Origin: Streptomyces hygroscopicus
Lineage (GTDB): Bacteria; Actinomycetota; Actinomycetes; Streptomycetales; Streptomycetaceae
Length of the DNA: 64,000 nt
Assembly (NCBI RefSeq): GCF_026168105.1
Contig: NZ_LBMW01000017.1
Span: 62,001 to 126,000 of the forward strand
Direction: 5' to 3'
The notes beneath the pieces were generated by a model. It was not told the DNA's origin, made no database searches, and worked only from the letters and a program-made list of their open reading frames with translations. The position numbers and the translations under genes were made by a program. This document shows, piece by piece, positions 7,589 to 15,735 of this stretch; position 1 is the first letter of the stretch, and each line of letters opens with the position of its first letter.

Positions 7589-7942
7589 GTGAACGATCCT
7601 TCGCTGTCCCGTCTGGAGCTGCTGCACTTCGCGCGTCGCGTCGTGGTCCAGCAGGCGACGGCGGCCCTGGCACAGCTCGACCGGTGGATCGCCGAGGAGC
7701 AGCGCCGGGAGGAGGAGCGCCGTCGGGCCGAGCAGATGCGACCGCCTCCGCCCGGCTGGCTGATCGAGCGGGGCCGGAACAAGAGCAACCCGGTCGCGGT
7801 CCACGTGGGCGACTGCTGGACCGTGGCCGGGAGCGGCCGGTGTACCGGCGTCCCACGGGACCAGGCGCTCGATGCGCTGCGTCGGCAGGTCCCGGCCTGC
7901 ACACATTGCCGTCCGGACACCAGGCTCGGTTTCCTGGAGTAG
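7589..7942 (+). CDS. DUF6233-type hypothetical protein
   Basis: 117 aa from GTG 7589, chosen because the -10 TAGAAT ends 7 nt upstream and the frame upstream of it is non-coding in character. The N-terminal half is a charged helix (ALAQLDRWIAEEQRREEERRR). The C-terminal half has PGWLIERGRN, VAVHVGDCW, RCTGVPRDQAL and CTHCRPDTRLGFLE, with several Cys/His. This layout is common in Streptomyces proteins grouped as DUF6233, whose role is unknown. The Cys pattern could hold a metal, but that is not established. Confidence 0.8.
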   Translation: MNDPSLSRLELLHFARRVVVQQATAALAQLDRWIAEEQRREEERRRAEQMRPPPPGWLIERGRNKSNPVAVHVGDCWTVAGSGRCTGVPRDQALDALRRQVPACTHCRPDTRLGFLE

Positions 7943-8147
7943 GCGACCGTCCGCCTGATCCGCCCACGCGAAGGGCGCCGACCCCGAAGAGGTCATGAGA
8001 GCCGAACCCGCGCGGCGGAGGATCAACAGTGGAGATCAACACCCGTACCCCGCAAGGTTGGCCGGACAACGAGGAGGGGCTCGTCGCCCGGTGGACGACG
8101 AGCCCCTCGACGGGAGGACGCGGATCAGCGACGTACGAGGAGATCCG

Positions 8148-9272
8148 TCACCCGGTCCCGACGAAGATGACGAGCAGGAGCCACACCACGGGAGCCGTCG
8201 GCAGGAGCGAGTCGAGCCGGTCCATGATGCCGCCGTGACCCGGGAGCAGCGTGCCCATGTCCTTGATGCCCAGGTCGCGCTTGATCATGGACTCGCCCAG
8301 GTCGCCGAGCGTGGCGCTGGCCGCGACGGCGAGGCCCAGCAGGAGTCCCTGCCACCACAGGCCGCCCTCGATCAGGAACTGCATGCACAGCGCCCCCGCC
8401 GCCATCGCGAAGGCCACCGCCCCGACGAGGCCCTCGCGGGTCTTGCCGGGGCTGATGCGCGGGGCGAGCTTGTGCTTGCCGAAGCGCCAGCCGACCGCGT
8501 ACGCCCCGGTGTCACTGACGACCGTCAGCAGGAGGAACGTCAGGACCCGGCGCGGGCCGTCATCCGCCGTGAGCATCATCGAGACGAACGTGGCCAGGAA
8601 CGGGACGTAGAAAGCCGCGAAGGCACCCGCCGTGACGTCCCGGAGATAGCCCTCCGGCGGCTCGGTCATACGCCAGACCAGGACCGCCAGTGCGGTGAGC
8701 GCCATCGCCACCCAGGCGCCCTCGGCGCCCCGCACATATCCGGATACGACCATCGCCCCGCCGCCGACCGCCAGCGGCACGAGGGGCGCCCTGATGCCCT
8801 TGCGCTCCTCCAGCCGCTTCGTCAGCTCCCACAGGCCCACCACGACAGCAACCGCTATGACGCCGACGAACACGGCCTTGACGATGAACAACGACGCGAC
8901 GATCACGATGCCGAGCCCGATACCGACCCCTATGGCCGCGCCCAGATCACGGCCCGCGCTCTTCTTCTGCGGTACGGGCGCCGGCTGCGGGGCGTCGGGC
9001 ATGGGCTCCGGATTCTGCGACGCCGCCCAGGGAGGCGACGCCTGCGGCGTCTCGTCGCGGAACAAGGGGCCGCTCAGCCGAGCAGCCCCCCGGTCGTCAT
9101 CCTGGTGTCCGCCTTGTTCGGGCACGTCGGGCACGATGGGCATGGGGCGAGTCTGCTGGGCGTCATGCGCATCGTACGCGGGACCCGCCGGGCCGGCCCC
9201 CTGGACCGGCCCCTGCTCGGTGGGCCCCCAGTACCCGGTCTGTGGCGGCGCCCCCCAGGAAGAATCGTTCAT
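8148..9272 (-). CDS. cdsA: Phosphatidate cytidylyltransferase (CDP-diglyceride synthase)
   Basis: 374 aa. The C-terminal two thirds form the multi-pass CdsA domain with signature SPGKTREGLVGA and TLGDLGESMIKRDLGIKDMGTLLPGHGGIMDRLDS; the Asp residues bind metal. It makes CDP-diacylglycerol from CTP and phosphatidic acid in the membrane. About 115 N-terminal residues rich in Pro/Gly/Gln are a cytoplasmic extension not found in E. coli CdsA but usual in Streptomyces. ATG at 9272 shares one base with the frr stop (TGATG), so the pair is translationally coupled. Confidence 0.95.
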   Translation of the reverse strand: MNDSSWGAPPQTGYWGPTEQGPVQGAGPAGPAYDAHDAQQTRPMPIVPDVPEQGGHQDDDRGAARLSGPLFRDETPQASPPWAASQNPEPMPDAPQPAPVPQKKSAGRDLGAAIGVGIGLGIVIVASLFIVKAVFVGVIAVAVVVGLWELTKRLEERKGIRAPLVPLAVGGGAMVVSGYVRGAEGAWVAMALTALAVLVWRMTEPPEGYLRDVTAGAFAAFYVPFLATFVSMMLTADDGPRRVLTFLLLTVVSDTGAYAVGWRFGKHKLAPRISPGKTREGLVGAVAFAMAAGALCMQFLIEGGLWWQGLLLGLAVAASATLGDLGESMIKRDLGIKDMGTLLPGHGGIMDRLDSLLPTAPVVWLLLVIFVGTG

Positions 9273-9832
9273 CAGACCTCGAGCAGCTCCGCTTCCTTGT
9301 GCTTGAGCAGCTCGTCCACCTGAGCGACGTACTTCGCGGTGGTGTCGTCGAGCTCCTTCTCCGCGCGGCGGCCCTCGTCCTCGCCGACCTCGCCGTCCTT
9401 GATCAGCTTGTCGATGGCGTCCTTGGCCTTGCGGCGCACGGAACGGATCGAGACCTTGGCGTCCTCGCCCTTGCCCTTGGCGACCTTGATGTACTCACGG
9501 CGGCGCTCCTCGGTGAGCTCGGGGAACACCACGCGGATGATGTTGCCGTCATTGCTCGGGTTGACGCCCAGGTCGGAGTCGCGGATCGCCTGTTCGATGT
9601 TGCGCAGCGCGCTCTTGTCGAACGGCGTCACCACGGCCATGCGCGGCTCCGGCACCGAGAACGAGGCCAGCTGGTTGATCGGCGTCGGTGCGCCGTAGTA
9701 GTCGGCCACGATCTTGTTGAACATCGCCGGGTGCGCACGGCCGGTGCGGATTGCGGCGAAGTCCTCCTTGGCGACCACGACGGCCTTCTCCATCTTCTCC
9801 TCGGCCTCGAGGAGGGTCTCTTCGATCACCAC
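9272..9832 (-). CDS. frr: Ribosome recycling factor
   Basis: 186 aa, standard length (about 185). The sequence EEKMEKAVVVAKEDFAAIRTGRAHPAMFN and the RRDAKD-like region RSVRRKAKDAID are typical of RRF. With EF-G it splits post-termination ribosomes. It lies 165 nt downstream of pyrH and overlaps cdsA by one base; the order rpsB-tsf-pyrH-frr-cdsA is the conserved bacterial cluster. Confidence 0.97.
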   Translation of the reverse strand: MVIEETLLEAEEKMEKAVVVAKEDFAAIRTGRAHPAMFNKIVADYYGAPTPINQLASFSVPEPRMAVVTPFDKSALRNIEQAIRDSDLGVNPSNDGNIIRVVFPELTEERRREYIKVAKGKGEDAKVSIRSVRRKAKDAIDKLIKDGEVGEDEGRRAEKELDDTTAKYVAQVDELLKHKEAELLEV

Positions 9833-9997
9833 TTGCTCCTGCGTGTCTTGAGTAGGCCCGGCAGCTGTGTCCTCGTCGGTCTGCGGCCGGCTGCGTCGCG
9901 TCTTCTTCCTGCACGGTTCCCGACCGGCAGGACATTGTCCATCCCCCGGTCAGGGTCCGTCGCCCGGTCGAGGTTCACCGGGCGGGTCGGTCTCCGG

Positions 9998-10756
9998 TCA
10001 GTCCCGGCTGCCCTGGTCACCCACGAGTGTGCCGATCTTCTCACCCTTGACGGCCCGCGCGATATTGCCCTCCGCCAGGAGCTCGAAGACCAGAATGGGC
10101 AGCTTGTTGTCCCGGCACAGCGTGATCGCGGTCATGTCGGCCACCTTGAGGTCGCGGGTGATGACCTCGCCGTAGCTGAGCGAGTCGAACTTGACGGCCT
10201 CGGGATTGGTCTTGGGGTCGGAGTCGTAGACCCCGTCCACACCGTTCTTGCCCATGAGCAGCGCCTCGGCGTCGATCTCCAGGGCGCGCTGTGCGGCGGT
10301 CGTGTCGGTGGAGAAGTACGGCATGCCCATACCGGCGCCGAAGATGACCACGCGGCCCTTCTCCAGGTGGCGCACGGCGCGCAGCGGGATGTACGGCTCG
10401 GCGACCTGGCCCATGGTGATGGCGGTCTGCACGCGCGAGTCGATGCCCTCCTTCTCCAGGAAGTCCTGGAGGGCGAGGCAGTTCATGACCGTACCGAGCA
10501 TGCCCATGTAGTCGGAGCGTGCCCGGTCCATGCCCCGCTGCTGGAGTTCGGCACCGCGGAAGAAGTTGCCGCCGCCGATGACGACGGCGATCTGGGATCC
10601 GTCGCGCACCACGGCCGCGACCTCGCGGGCGATGGCGTGCACCACATCAGGGTCGACCCCGAGTCCGGTGCCTCCGGAGAACGCCTCTCCGGACAGCTTC
10701 AGCAGAAACCGGCCGCGTACTTTGCCGTCGTCGCGCTTCTCGGCCTTGGTGGTCAT
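9998..10756 (-). CDS. pyrH: UMP kinase
   Basis: 252 aa from ATG 10756, preceded by GAGGAG (spacing about 7); the frame extends upstream but over a terminator-like inverted repeat, so that start is rejected. Amino-acid-kinase fold: LKLSGEAF, IGGGNFFRG, RARSDYMGMLGTVMN, VDGVYDSDPKTN. It phosphorylates UMP to UDP in pyrimidine synthesis and is typically regulated by GTP and UTP. It lies between tsf and frr. Confidence 0.96.
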   Translation of the reverse strand: MTTKAEKRDDGKVRGRFLLKLSGEAFSGGTGLGVDPDVVHAIAREVAAVVRDGSQIAVVIGGGNFFRGAELQQRGMDRARSDYMGMLGTVMNCLALQDFLEKEGIDSRVQTAITMGQVAEPYIPLRAVRHLEKGRVVIFGAGMGMPYFSTDTTAAQRALEIDAEALLMGKNGVDGVYDSDPKTNPEAVKFDSLSYGEVITRDLKVADMTAITLCRDNKLPILVFELLAEGNIARAVKGEKIGTLVGDQGSRD

Positions 10757-10786
10757 GGAGATCTCCTCGTGGTGCACATACGAAGA

Positions 10787-10836
10787 AGGCCATTGCCGGT
10801 GGGGGGTGTTTCGCATCCCGTGCTCGGCAATGGCCT
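10787..10836 (-). terminator. Terminator between tsf and pyrH
   Basis: AGGCCATTGCCG (10787-10798) and CGGCAATGGCCT (10825-10836) form a perfect 12-bp stem with a 26-nt loop. On the minus strand the stem is followed by TTCTTCGT. It would end most rpsB-tsf transcripts, with partial read-through to pyrH. Confidence 0.7.
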
Positions 10837-10948
10837 CCTCGTCAGATCTGCTGTCGTCCGCCTCGCGATGGTGCGGGACGGCATACGCGAATGACGCAGA
10901 CGACTGCTTTCGACCCTATAGGGGCCGCGCGTCGATCGCGGTACGGAC

Positions 10949-11785
10949 TCAGATGCCGACCTTGATGCGCGTGAAGCGCTTCAGGGTGACACCCGCCTCG
11001 TCCAGAACCTTCTGGACGGACTTCTTGTTGTCGAGCGCGTACGGCTGGCCGAGCAGCGTGGCGTCCTTGAAGAAGCCGTTGAGGCGACCCTCGACGATCT
11101 TGGCGATCGCGGCCTCGGGCTTGCCCTCGGCGCGGGTGGTCTCCTCGGCGATGCGGCGCTCGGACTCGACGACCTCGGCCGGGACGTCGTCCTGGGAGAG
11201 GTACTTCGGCGCGAAGGCGGCGATGTGCTGGGCAACGCCCTTGGCGACCTCGGTGTTCGGCTTGTCGAACTCGACGAGGACACCGATCTGCGGCGGCAGG
11301 TCAGGCATGGTGCGGTGCATGTACGCCGTCACGAAGCCGTCGGAGAACTGGGCGAAGCGGTCCAGGACGATCTTCTCGCCGAGGTTGGCGTTGGCCTCGT
11401 CGACGAACGCCTGGACGGTCTTGCCGGGCTCGATCTCGGAGGCGAGCAGGGCCTCGAGGTCGGCCGGGGAGCTCTTGGCGATGTGCTCGGCGATGGCCTG
11501 GGCAACGGCCTGGAACTTGTCGCCCTTGGCGACGAAGTCCGTCTCGCACTTCAGCTCGACGAGGACGCCGGAGGAGTTGTCGTCGGCGATGATGGAGACC
11601 ACGGCGCCGTTCTCGGCGGAGCGGCCCTCACGCTTGGCGACGCCCTTCTGGCCCTTGATGCGCAGAGCCTCGACGGCCTTCTCGACGTTGCCCTCGGCCT
11701 CGTCCAGCGCCTTCTTGCAGTCCATCATGCCGGCGCCGGTGAGCTCACGGAGCTTCTTGACGTCGGCGGCGGTGTAGTTCGCCAT
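10949..11785 (-). CDS. tsf: Elongation factor Ts
   Basis: 278 aa, the usual actinobacterial length. The N-terminal UBA-like domain has LRELTGAGMMDCKKAL, the core has ALRIKGQKGVAKREGR and LVELKCETDFVAKGDKF. It is the nucleotide exchange factor for EF-Tu. It follows rpsB, with a strong hairpin between that may set the S2:EF-Ts ratio. Confidence 0.97.
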   Translation of the reverse strand: MANYTAADVKKLRELTGAGMMDCKKALDEAEGNVEKAVEALRIKGQKGVAKREGRSAENGAVVSIIADDNSSGVLVELKCETDFVAKGDKFQAVAQAIAEHIAKSSPADLEALLASEIEPGKTVQAFVDEANANLGEKIVLDRFAQFSDGFVTAYMHRTMPDLPPQIGVLVEFDKPNTEVAKGVAQHIAAFAPKYLSQDDVPAEVVESERRIAEETTRAEGKPEAAIAKIVEGRLNGFFKDATLLGQPYALDNKKSVQKVLDEAGVTLKRFTRIKVGI

Positions 11786-11897
11786 GATCTGTGAATCTCT
11801 TCTCGGAGTTCGAAGTCTCGAAGTCGGCGGCCGCCCCGGCCCCGCCGGGCGTCCACCAAAGATCTACGGGCTACGAAGATCTAAGGGCTGTGGGTGA

Positions 11898-11930
11898 ACG
11901 GCGGGTGGCGCGATCGGCGCCACCCGCCGT
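11898..11930 (-). terminator. rpsB-tsf intergenic hairpin (attenuator)
   Basis: ACGGCGGGTGGCGC and GCGCCACCCGCCGT form a 14-bp perfect stem with a 5-nt loop, just after the rpsB stop. As tsf lies in the same direction, it probably attenuates rather than fully terminates. Confidence 0.75.
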
Positions 11931-11952
11931 CATCTCAGCCGAACGGCCCAGG

Positions 11953-12855
11953 TCAGGCCTGCTCGCCCTCGGCAGCCGGAGCCTCGGCAGCCTCGGCGGC
12001 GGGAGCCTCGGCGGCGGGAGCCTCGGCGGCCTCCGCGGCGGGAGCCTCGGCGGTCTCCGCGGCGGGAGCCTCCTCGGCCTTCTTCTCGCCCTCGAGCAGG
12101 TCGCGCTCCCACTCGGCCAGCGGCTCGCCGGCGGCCTTCTCGCCCTTGCCCTCGGCGGCGACGCCGGAGCGGGCGATGAGGCCCTCGGCGACGGCGTCGG
12201 CGATCACACGGGTGAGCAGGGTGACGGAGCGGATCGCGTCATCGTTGCCCGGGATCTTGTAGTCGACCTCGTCGGGGTCGCAGTTGGTGTCGAGGATCGC
12301 GACGACCGGGATGTTGAGCTTGCGAGCCTCGCCGACCGCGATGTGCTCCTTCTTGGTGTCCACGATCCAGACGGCGCTCGGCACCTTCTGCATCTCGCGG
12401 ATACCGCCGAGGGTCTTCTCCAGCTTGGCCTTCTCGCGGGACAGGACCAGGAGTTCCTTCTTGGTCAGACCGGAGGAGGCGACGTCCTCGAAGTCGATCT
12501 GCTCGAGCTCCTTGAGGCGCTGCAGACGCTTGTAGACGGTCGAGAAGTTGGTGAGCATGCCGCCCAGCCAGCGCTGGTTGACGTAGGGCATGCCGACGCG
12601 GGTGGCCTGCTCGGCGATGGCCTCCTGCGCCTGCTTCTTCGTGCCGACGAACATGACCGTGCCACCGTGGGCGACGGTCTCCTTGACGAACTCGTAGGCA
12701 CGGTCGATGTACGACAGCGACTGGAGCAGGTCGATGATGTAGATGCCGTTGCGCTCGGTGAAGATGAAGCGCTTCATCTTCGGGTTCCAGCGACGGGTCT
12801 GGTGACCGAAGTGGACGCCGCTCTCCAGCAGCTCCCGCATCGTGACGACGGCCAT
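11953..12855 (-). CDS. rpsB: 30S ribosomal protein S2
   Basis: 300 aa from ATG 12855 with AAGGAG upstream. Standard S2 blocks: MRELLESGVHFGHQTRRWNPKM, IYIIDLLQSL, VGTKKQAQEAI, QRWLGGMLTNF, PDAVWIVDT-like PSAVWIVDTKKE. The last 50 or so residues are a low-complexity Ala/Glu/Pro tail made of repeated EAPAAE units, absent from E. coli S2 (241 aa). The tail is common in Streptomyces but variable in length. First gene of the rpsB-tsf unit. Confidence 0.97.
   Translation of the reverse strand: MAVVTMRELLESGVHFGHQTRRWNPKMKRFIFTERNGIYIIDLLQSLSYIDRAYEFVKETVAHGGTVMFVGTKKQAQEAIAEQATRVGMPYVNQRWLGGMLTNFSTVYKRLQRLKELEQIDFEDVASSGLTKKELLVLSREKAKLEKTLGGIREMQKVPSAVWIVDTKKEHIAVGEARKLNIPVVAILDTNCDPDEVDYKIPGNDDAIRSVTLLTRVIADAVAEGLIARSGVAAEGKGEKAAGEPLAEWERDLLEGEKKAEEAPAAETAEAPAAEAAEAPAAEAPAAEAAEAPAAEGEQA
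11956..12085 (-). repeat. Short tandem repeats coding the Ala/Glu/Pro tail of S2
   Basis: About eight imperfect copies of a 12-18 bp unit (GCGGGAGCCTCGGCGG on the plus strand) encode EAPAAE, AAEAPAAE and similar blocks. The in-frame unit length (multiples of 3) allows expansion without breaking the gene. Confidence 0.75.
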
Positions 12856-13109
12856 GGCCGTTCTCCTTGAGGTTCTCGGTTGTGCCGCGGGTGCCGGATG
12901 GCACTCGCGCCTGACGCCCGCGGTGCGCCGTGCCGCAAAGGACCGAGGAGCGCTGACACCGGCCTCGTGATGGCCTTGTGCCGGGGCGTGCGAAGTCGAC
13001 CCGGTGACCCGGATCGCCACAAGAAGTGTACGGGACCCGCGGAGTCGCGGGTGACGCCGCTGTCCACAACCCGGCAGTTGTCCACAGATCCCGGCCATGA
13101 TCGTCCGGT

Positions 13110-13778
13110 GTGCGGGACCGTTCTCGCATGCGAGCGAAACGATGTGTGCTGACGTGGTCCGCAGTACTGCTGCTGATCGCGGTGGGCGTATGGACTCCTG
13201 TGGCATGGGCGGGCGCGTCGGCCCGCCCGGAGGCGGCCGCACCGCGCGCGCCGGCCCCCGATGTGCCGGTGCCGGCCGTCGCCCGTGTCTGGCCGGTGGG
13301 CACCCACCCGGTGGTCGTACGGGGCTGGGAGCCCCAGTCGACTCCCTACGGCCCGGGCCACCGGGGCGTGGACCTGGCGGCGGCGGAAAGAGATCCGGTG
13401 CGGGCCGTCGCCGCCGGCCGGGTGAGCTTCGCGGGGCAGGTGGCGGGACGGGGCGTGGTCTCGGTCGACCTGGCCGGGACGGGCGACCCGCCGCTGCGGA
13501 CGACGTACGAGCCCGTGAGCGCGTCGGTCGGCAAGGGCGACCTGGTGGAGCCGGGCGAGGTGCTGGGCGTGCTGGAACCGGCGCGTGCGCACTGCGGGAG
13601 ACCGTGCCTGCACTGGGGCCTGCGCCGCGGGGAGACCTATCTGGACCCGTTGGCCCTGCTGCCGCCGTGGCTGCTGCGCGCCGGCCCGTCCCGGTTGCTG
13701 CGGGTGGACGACGTGCCGTTGCCCGAGGCGCTCAGCCCCGGACGCCCCGCAGGGCCATGGCAACCGCCGTCTCGGTGA
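13110..13778 (+). CDS. Secreted M23-family (LytM-like) peptidase or cell-wall-binding protein
   Basis: 222 aa from GTG 13110; ATG 13128 is equally possible and neither has a clear ribosome site. A signal peptide with hydrophobic core VLLLIAVGVWTPVAWA ends near residue 34. The M23 core has GPGHRGVDLAA (His and Asp zinc ligands) and the late motif CLHWGLRRGE. In classical LytM the last motif is HxH; here the first His is Cys, so the catalytic His is absent although the zinc ligand remains. It may be a degenerate or scaffold version. Its 3' end overlaps the convergent TetR gene by 47 nt. Confidence 0.85.
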   Translation: MRDRSRMRAKRCVLTWSAVLLLIAVGVWTPVAWAGASARPEAAAPRAPAPDVPVPAVARVWPVGTHPVVVRGWEPQSTPYGPGHRGVDLAAAERDPVRAVAAGRVSFAGQVAGRGVVSVDLAGTGDPPLRTTYEPVSASVGKGDLVEPGEVLGVLEPARAHCGRPCLHWGLRRGETYLDPLALLPPWLLRAGPSRLLRVDDVPLPEALSPGRPAGPWQPPSR

Positions 13779-14313
13779 TGGCGGCCGGGTCCTCCGCGGC
13801 CCCCAGTTCGATGCGCCGCACCGCCGCGTCGACCACGCCCTGCAGGAGCATCGCCGTCAGCCGGGGCTCGCGGTGTCCCATCTCGCCCAGGGCATCGGCG
13901 ATCATCGTGACGAGCCCGCCGTGCGCCGCCCGGATCTTCTCGCGCGCCCCGGCGTCCAGTTCGCTCGCGGAGATGGCCACCACGGCTCGGTGACGCCGGT
14001 CCCCCACGAGCGCCAACTGCTGCCGTACATACGCCTCGATCTTCGCCTCGGGTCCGTCCGCGGCGGCCATCGCGGCCTCGACCTCCGCCGCCCAGACGGG
14101 GAAGTCGACCGCGCACAGCTCCTCGACGACGGCCGCGCGGGAGCGGAAGTACTCGTACACGGAGGACCGCGCGAGACCCGTCCGCTCGGCCAGGGCCGGA
14201 AACGTCAGCGCCTCCGTACCACCCTCGGACAGGAGGGACCGGGCCGCGTCCAGCAGGGCGGCTCGCTGCATCGACCGGTGCTCGGCCACGGAGGCCGCTC
14301 GAATCCTTGGCAC
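13732..14313 (-). CDS. TetR-family transcriptional regulator
   Basis: 193 aa from GTG 14313 (GTG 14322 is possible; no strong ribosome site). The N-terminal helix-turn-helix runs AALLDAARSLLSEGGTEALTFPALAERTGLARSSVYEYFRSRAAVVEEL, the typical TetR pattern. The C-terminal domain is Ala-rich and helical, of the kind that binds small ligands, but gives no hint of which. It lies between an M23 gene and whiG. The upstream region contains a 37-bp tandem repeat. Confidence 0.92.
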   Translation of the reverse strand: MPRIRAASVAEHRSMQRAALLDAARSLLSEGGTEALTFPALAERTGLARSSVYEYFRSRAAVVEELCAVDFPVWAAEVEAAMAAADGPEAKIEAYVRQQLALVGDRRHRAVVAISASELDAGAREKIRAAHGGLVTMIADALGEMGHREPRLTAMLLQGVVDAAVRRIELGAAEDPAAITETAVAMALRGVRG

Positions 14314-14382
14314 GTCAACCACTTTACGGACGGACCGCCGCGGACGGGAGCCACTCACGCCACACGCGCCGAACACGGACCC

Positions 14383-14530
14383 GACGGCCGGAGCGCGCGG
14401 TCCACCCGCCACGCCCCCCGACGGCCGGAGCGCGCGGTCCACCCGCCACGCCCCCCGACGGCCCGAGCACCCGGCCCACCCACCACGCCCCCCGACGGCC
14501 GGAGCGCACGGTCCACCCGCCACTCGCTCC
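14383..14530. repeat. Four tandem copies of a 37-bp repeat
   Basis: Copies start at 14383, 14420, 14457 and 14494, each beginning GACGGCC and running through CCGGAGCGCGCGGTCCACC to CGCCACGCCCCCC. Copies 1 and 2 are almost identical, copy 3 is diverged, and copy 4 fades at its end. The array lies in the 308-bp gap (14314-14621) between the divergently organised TetR gene and the end of whiG. No gene is seen in the gap. Confidence 0.85.
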
Positions 14531-14621
14531 ACAGCCGGGCCACACGACCCGTCGGTCACGGGGTCCGCCAGGGCACGCGGTCCTTTCCGTAGTTGTTCTG
14601 CAGTTCTTCTGCGGGGCTCCG

Positions 14622-15464
14622 TCAGCGGCCGAATCCGGCCAGCTTGGCCCGCAGCTGCAGCACCGACTTGGTGTGGATCTGGCTCACCCTGCTCTCGGTC
14701 ACCCCGAGGACATTGCCGATCTCGGCGAGCGTGAGCCCCTCGTAGTAGTAGAGCGTGACGACGGTCTTCTCCCGATCGGGCAGTGTGTTGATCGCCCGGG
14801 CAAGGAACCGCCTCAGCTCCCGGTCCTCGGCCACCTCCACCGGATTGTCCGCGGCGGTGTCCTCGAGGGTGTCCATCAGGCTCAGCCGCTCGCCGCCCTC
14901 GCCGCCCACATGCAGCAGCTCCTCCAGGGCAACCACGTTCGCCAGCGACAACTGGCTGAAGACGGCATGGAGCTCCTCCACGCCGATCCCCATCTCGGCC
15001 GCCACCTCACCCTCGGAAGGCGTCCGCCGCAGCCGCGCCTCCAGGGTCGCGTACGCCCGCTCCACGCTGCGCGCCTTCTGCCGCACCGACCGCGGGATCC
15101 AGTCCAGCGCTCTCAGCTCGTCGATCATCGCGCCCCGGATCCGCGTGATCGCGTAGGTCTCGAACTTGATCTCCCGGTCGATGTCGAACTTCTCGATCGC
15201 GTCGATCAGGCCGAAAACCCCCGAGGACACGAAGTCCGCCTGCTCCACATTGGCCGGCAGTCCCACGCTCACGCGCCCCGCCACGTACTTCACCAACGGC
15301 GAGTAGTGCAGGATCAGCTGCTCCCGCAACCGCTCGTCCCCCGTCTGCTTGTACGACCGCCACAACTCGTCGAGCGTCGAGGGAGCGGGCGGGCGCACGC
15401 TGCCGCCGTCGCGAGCGGCTGGGGGATGCGCCGCCCGGTCGGACCCGGAGGTGTGCTGGGGCAT
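14622..15464 (-). CDS. whiG: RNA polymerase sigma factor WhiG (sporulation)
   Basis: 280 aa from ATG 15464, the length of S. coelicolor WhiG; a frame extending to 15605 is rejected. FliA-type sigma: region 2 LILHYSPLVKYVAGRVSVGLP and FGLIDAIEKFDIDREIKFETYAITRIRGAMIDELR, region 3 LARVR-like segment, region 4 REKTVVTLYYYEGLTLAEIGNVLGVTESRVSQIHTKSV. Known role: it commits aerial hyphae to sporulation, driving whiH and whiI, and is held by the anti-sigma factor RsiG with c-di-GMP. It is transcribed alone. Confidence 0.97.
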   Translation of the reverse strand: MPQHTSGSDRAAHPPAARDGGSVRPPAPSTLDELWRSYKQTGDERLREQLILHYSPLVKYVAGRVSVGLPANVEQADFVSSGVFGLIDAIEKFDIDREIKFETYAITRIRGAMIDELRALDWIPRSVRQKARSVERAYATLEARLRRTPSEGEVAAEMGIGVEELHAVFSQLSLANVVALEELLHVGGEGGERLSLMDTLEDTAADNPVEVAEDRELRRFLARAINTLPDREKTVVTLYYYEGLTLAEIGNVLGVTESRVSQIHTKSVLQLRAKLAGFGR

Positions 15465-15735
15465 TCGTCGCCTTGTGCCGTTCTGCCGTGAACTGGGGAT
15501 GCCTGAGTGAGCCGTCGGTCTGATGTCGAGATGCCTGTCTGAATCGGAATCCTCGTGAGCGTAGCGTGACTGCGGTGTCGCAGTGTGCGAAGGGGAAGGG
15601 ATCACCCATGCGCGAACCGTCCCGATGGGGCGCCTGCCGGGGCCACGGCCGTAGCCCTGCGTGATCGCCGGAAAGGGTCAACTACGGGAATTGCCAAGGC
15701 TGTCGAGGGTCGCCCGGACGGGCGAACACGCTCGG

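Noticed and set aside
14383..14530. A possible CRISPR array
   Set aside because: The units abut with no unique spacers and no cas genes are near.
14324..14545. Repetitive Gly/Trp/Arg frames over the 37-bp array
   Set aside because: Products of the tandem repeat; unit length is not a multiple of three, so the frame shifts between copies.
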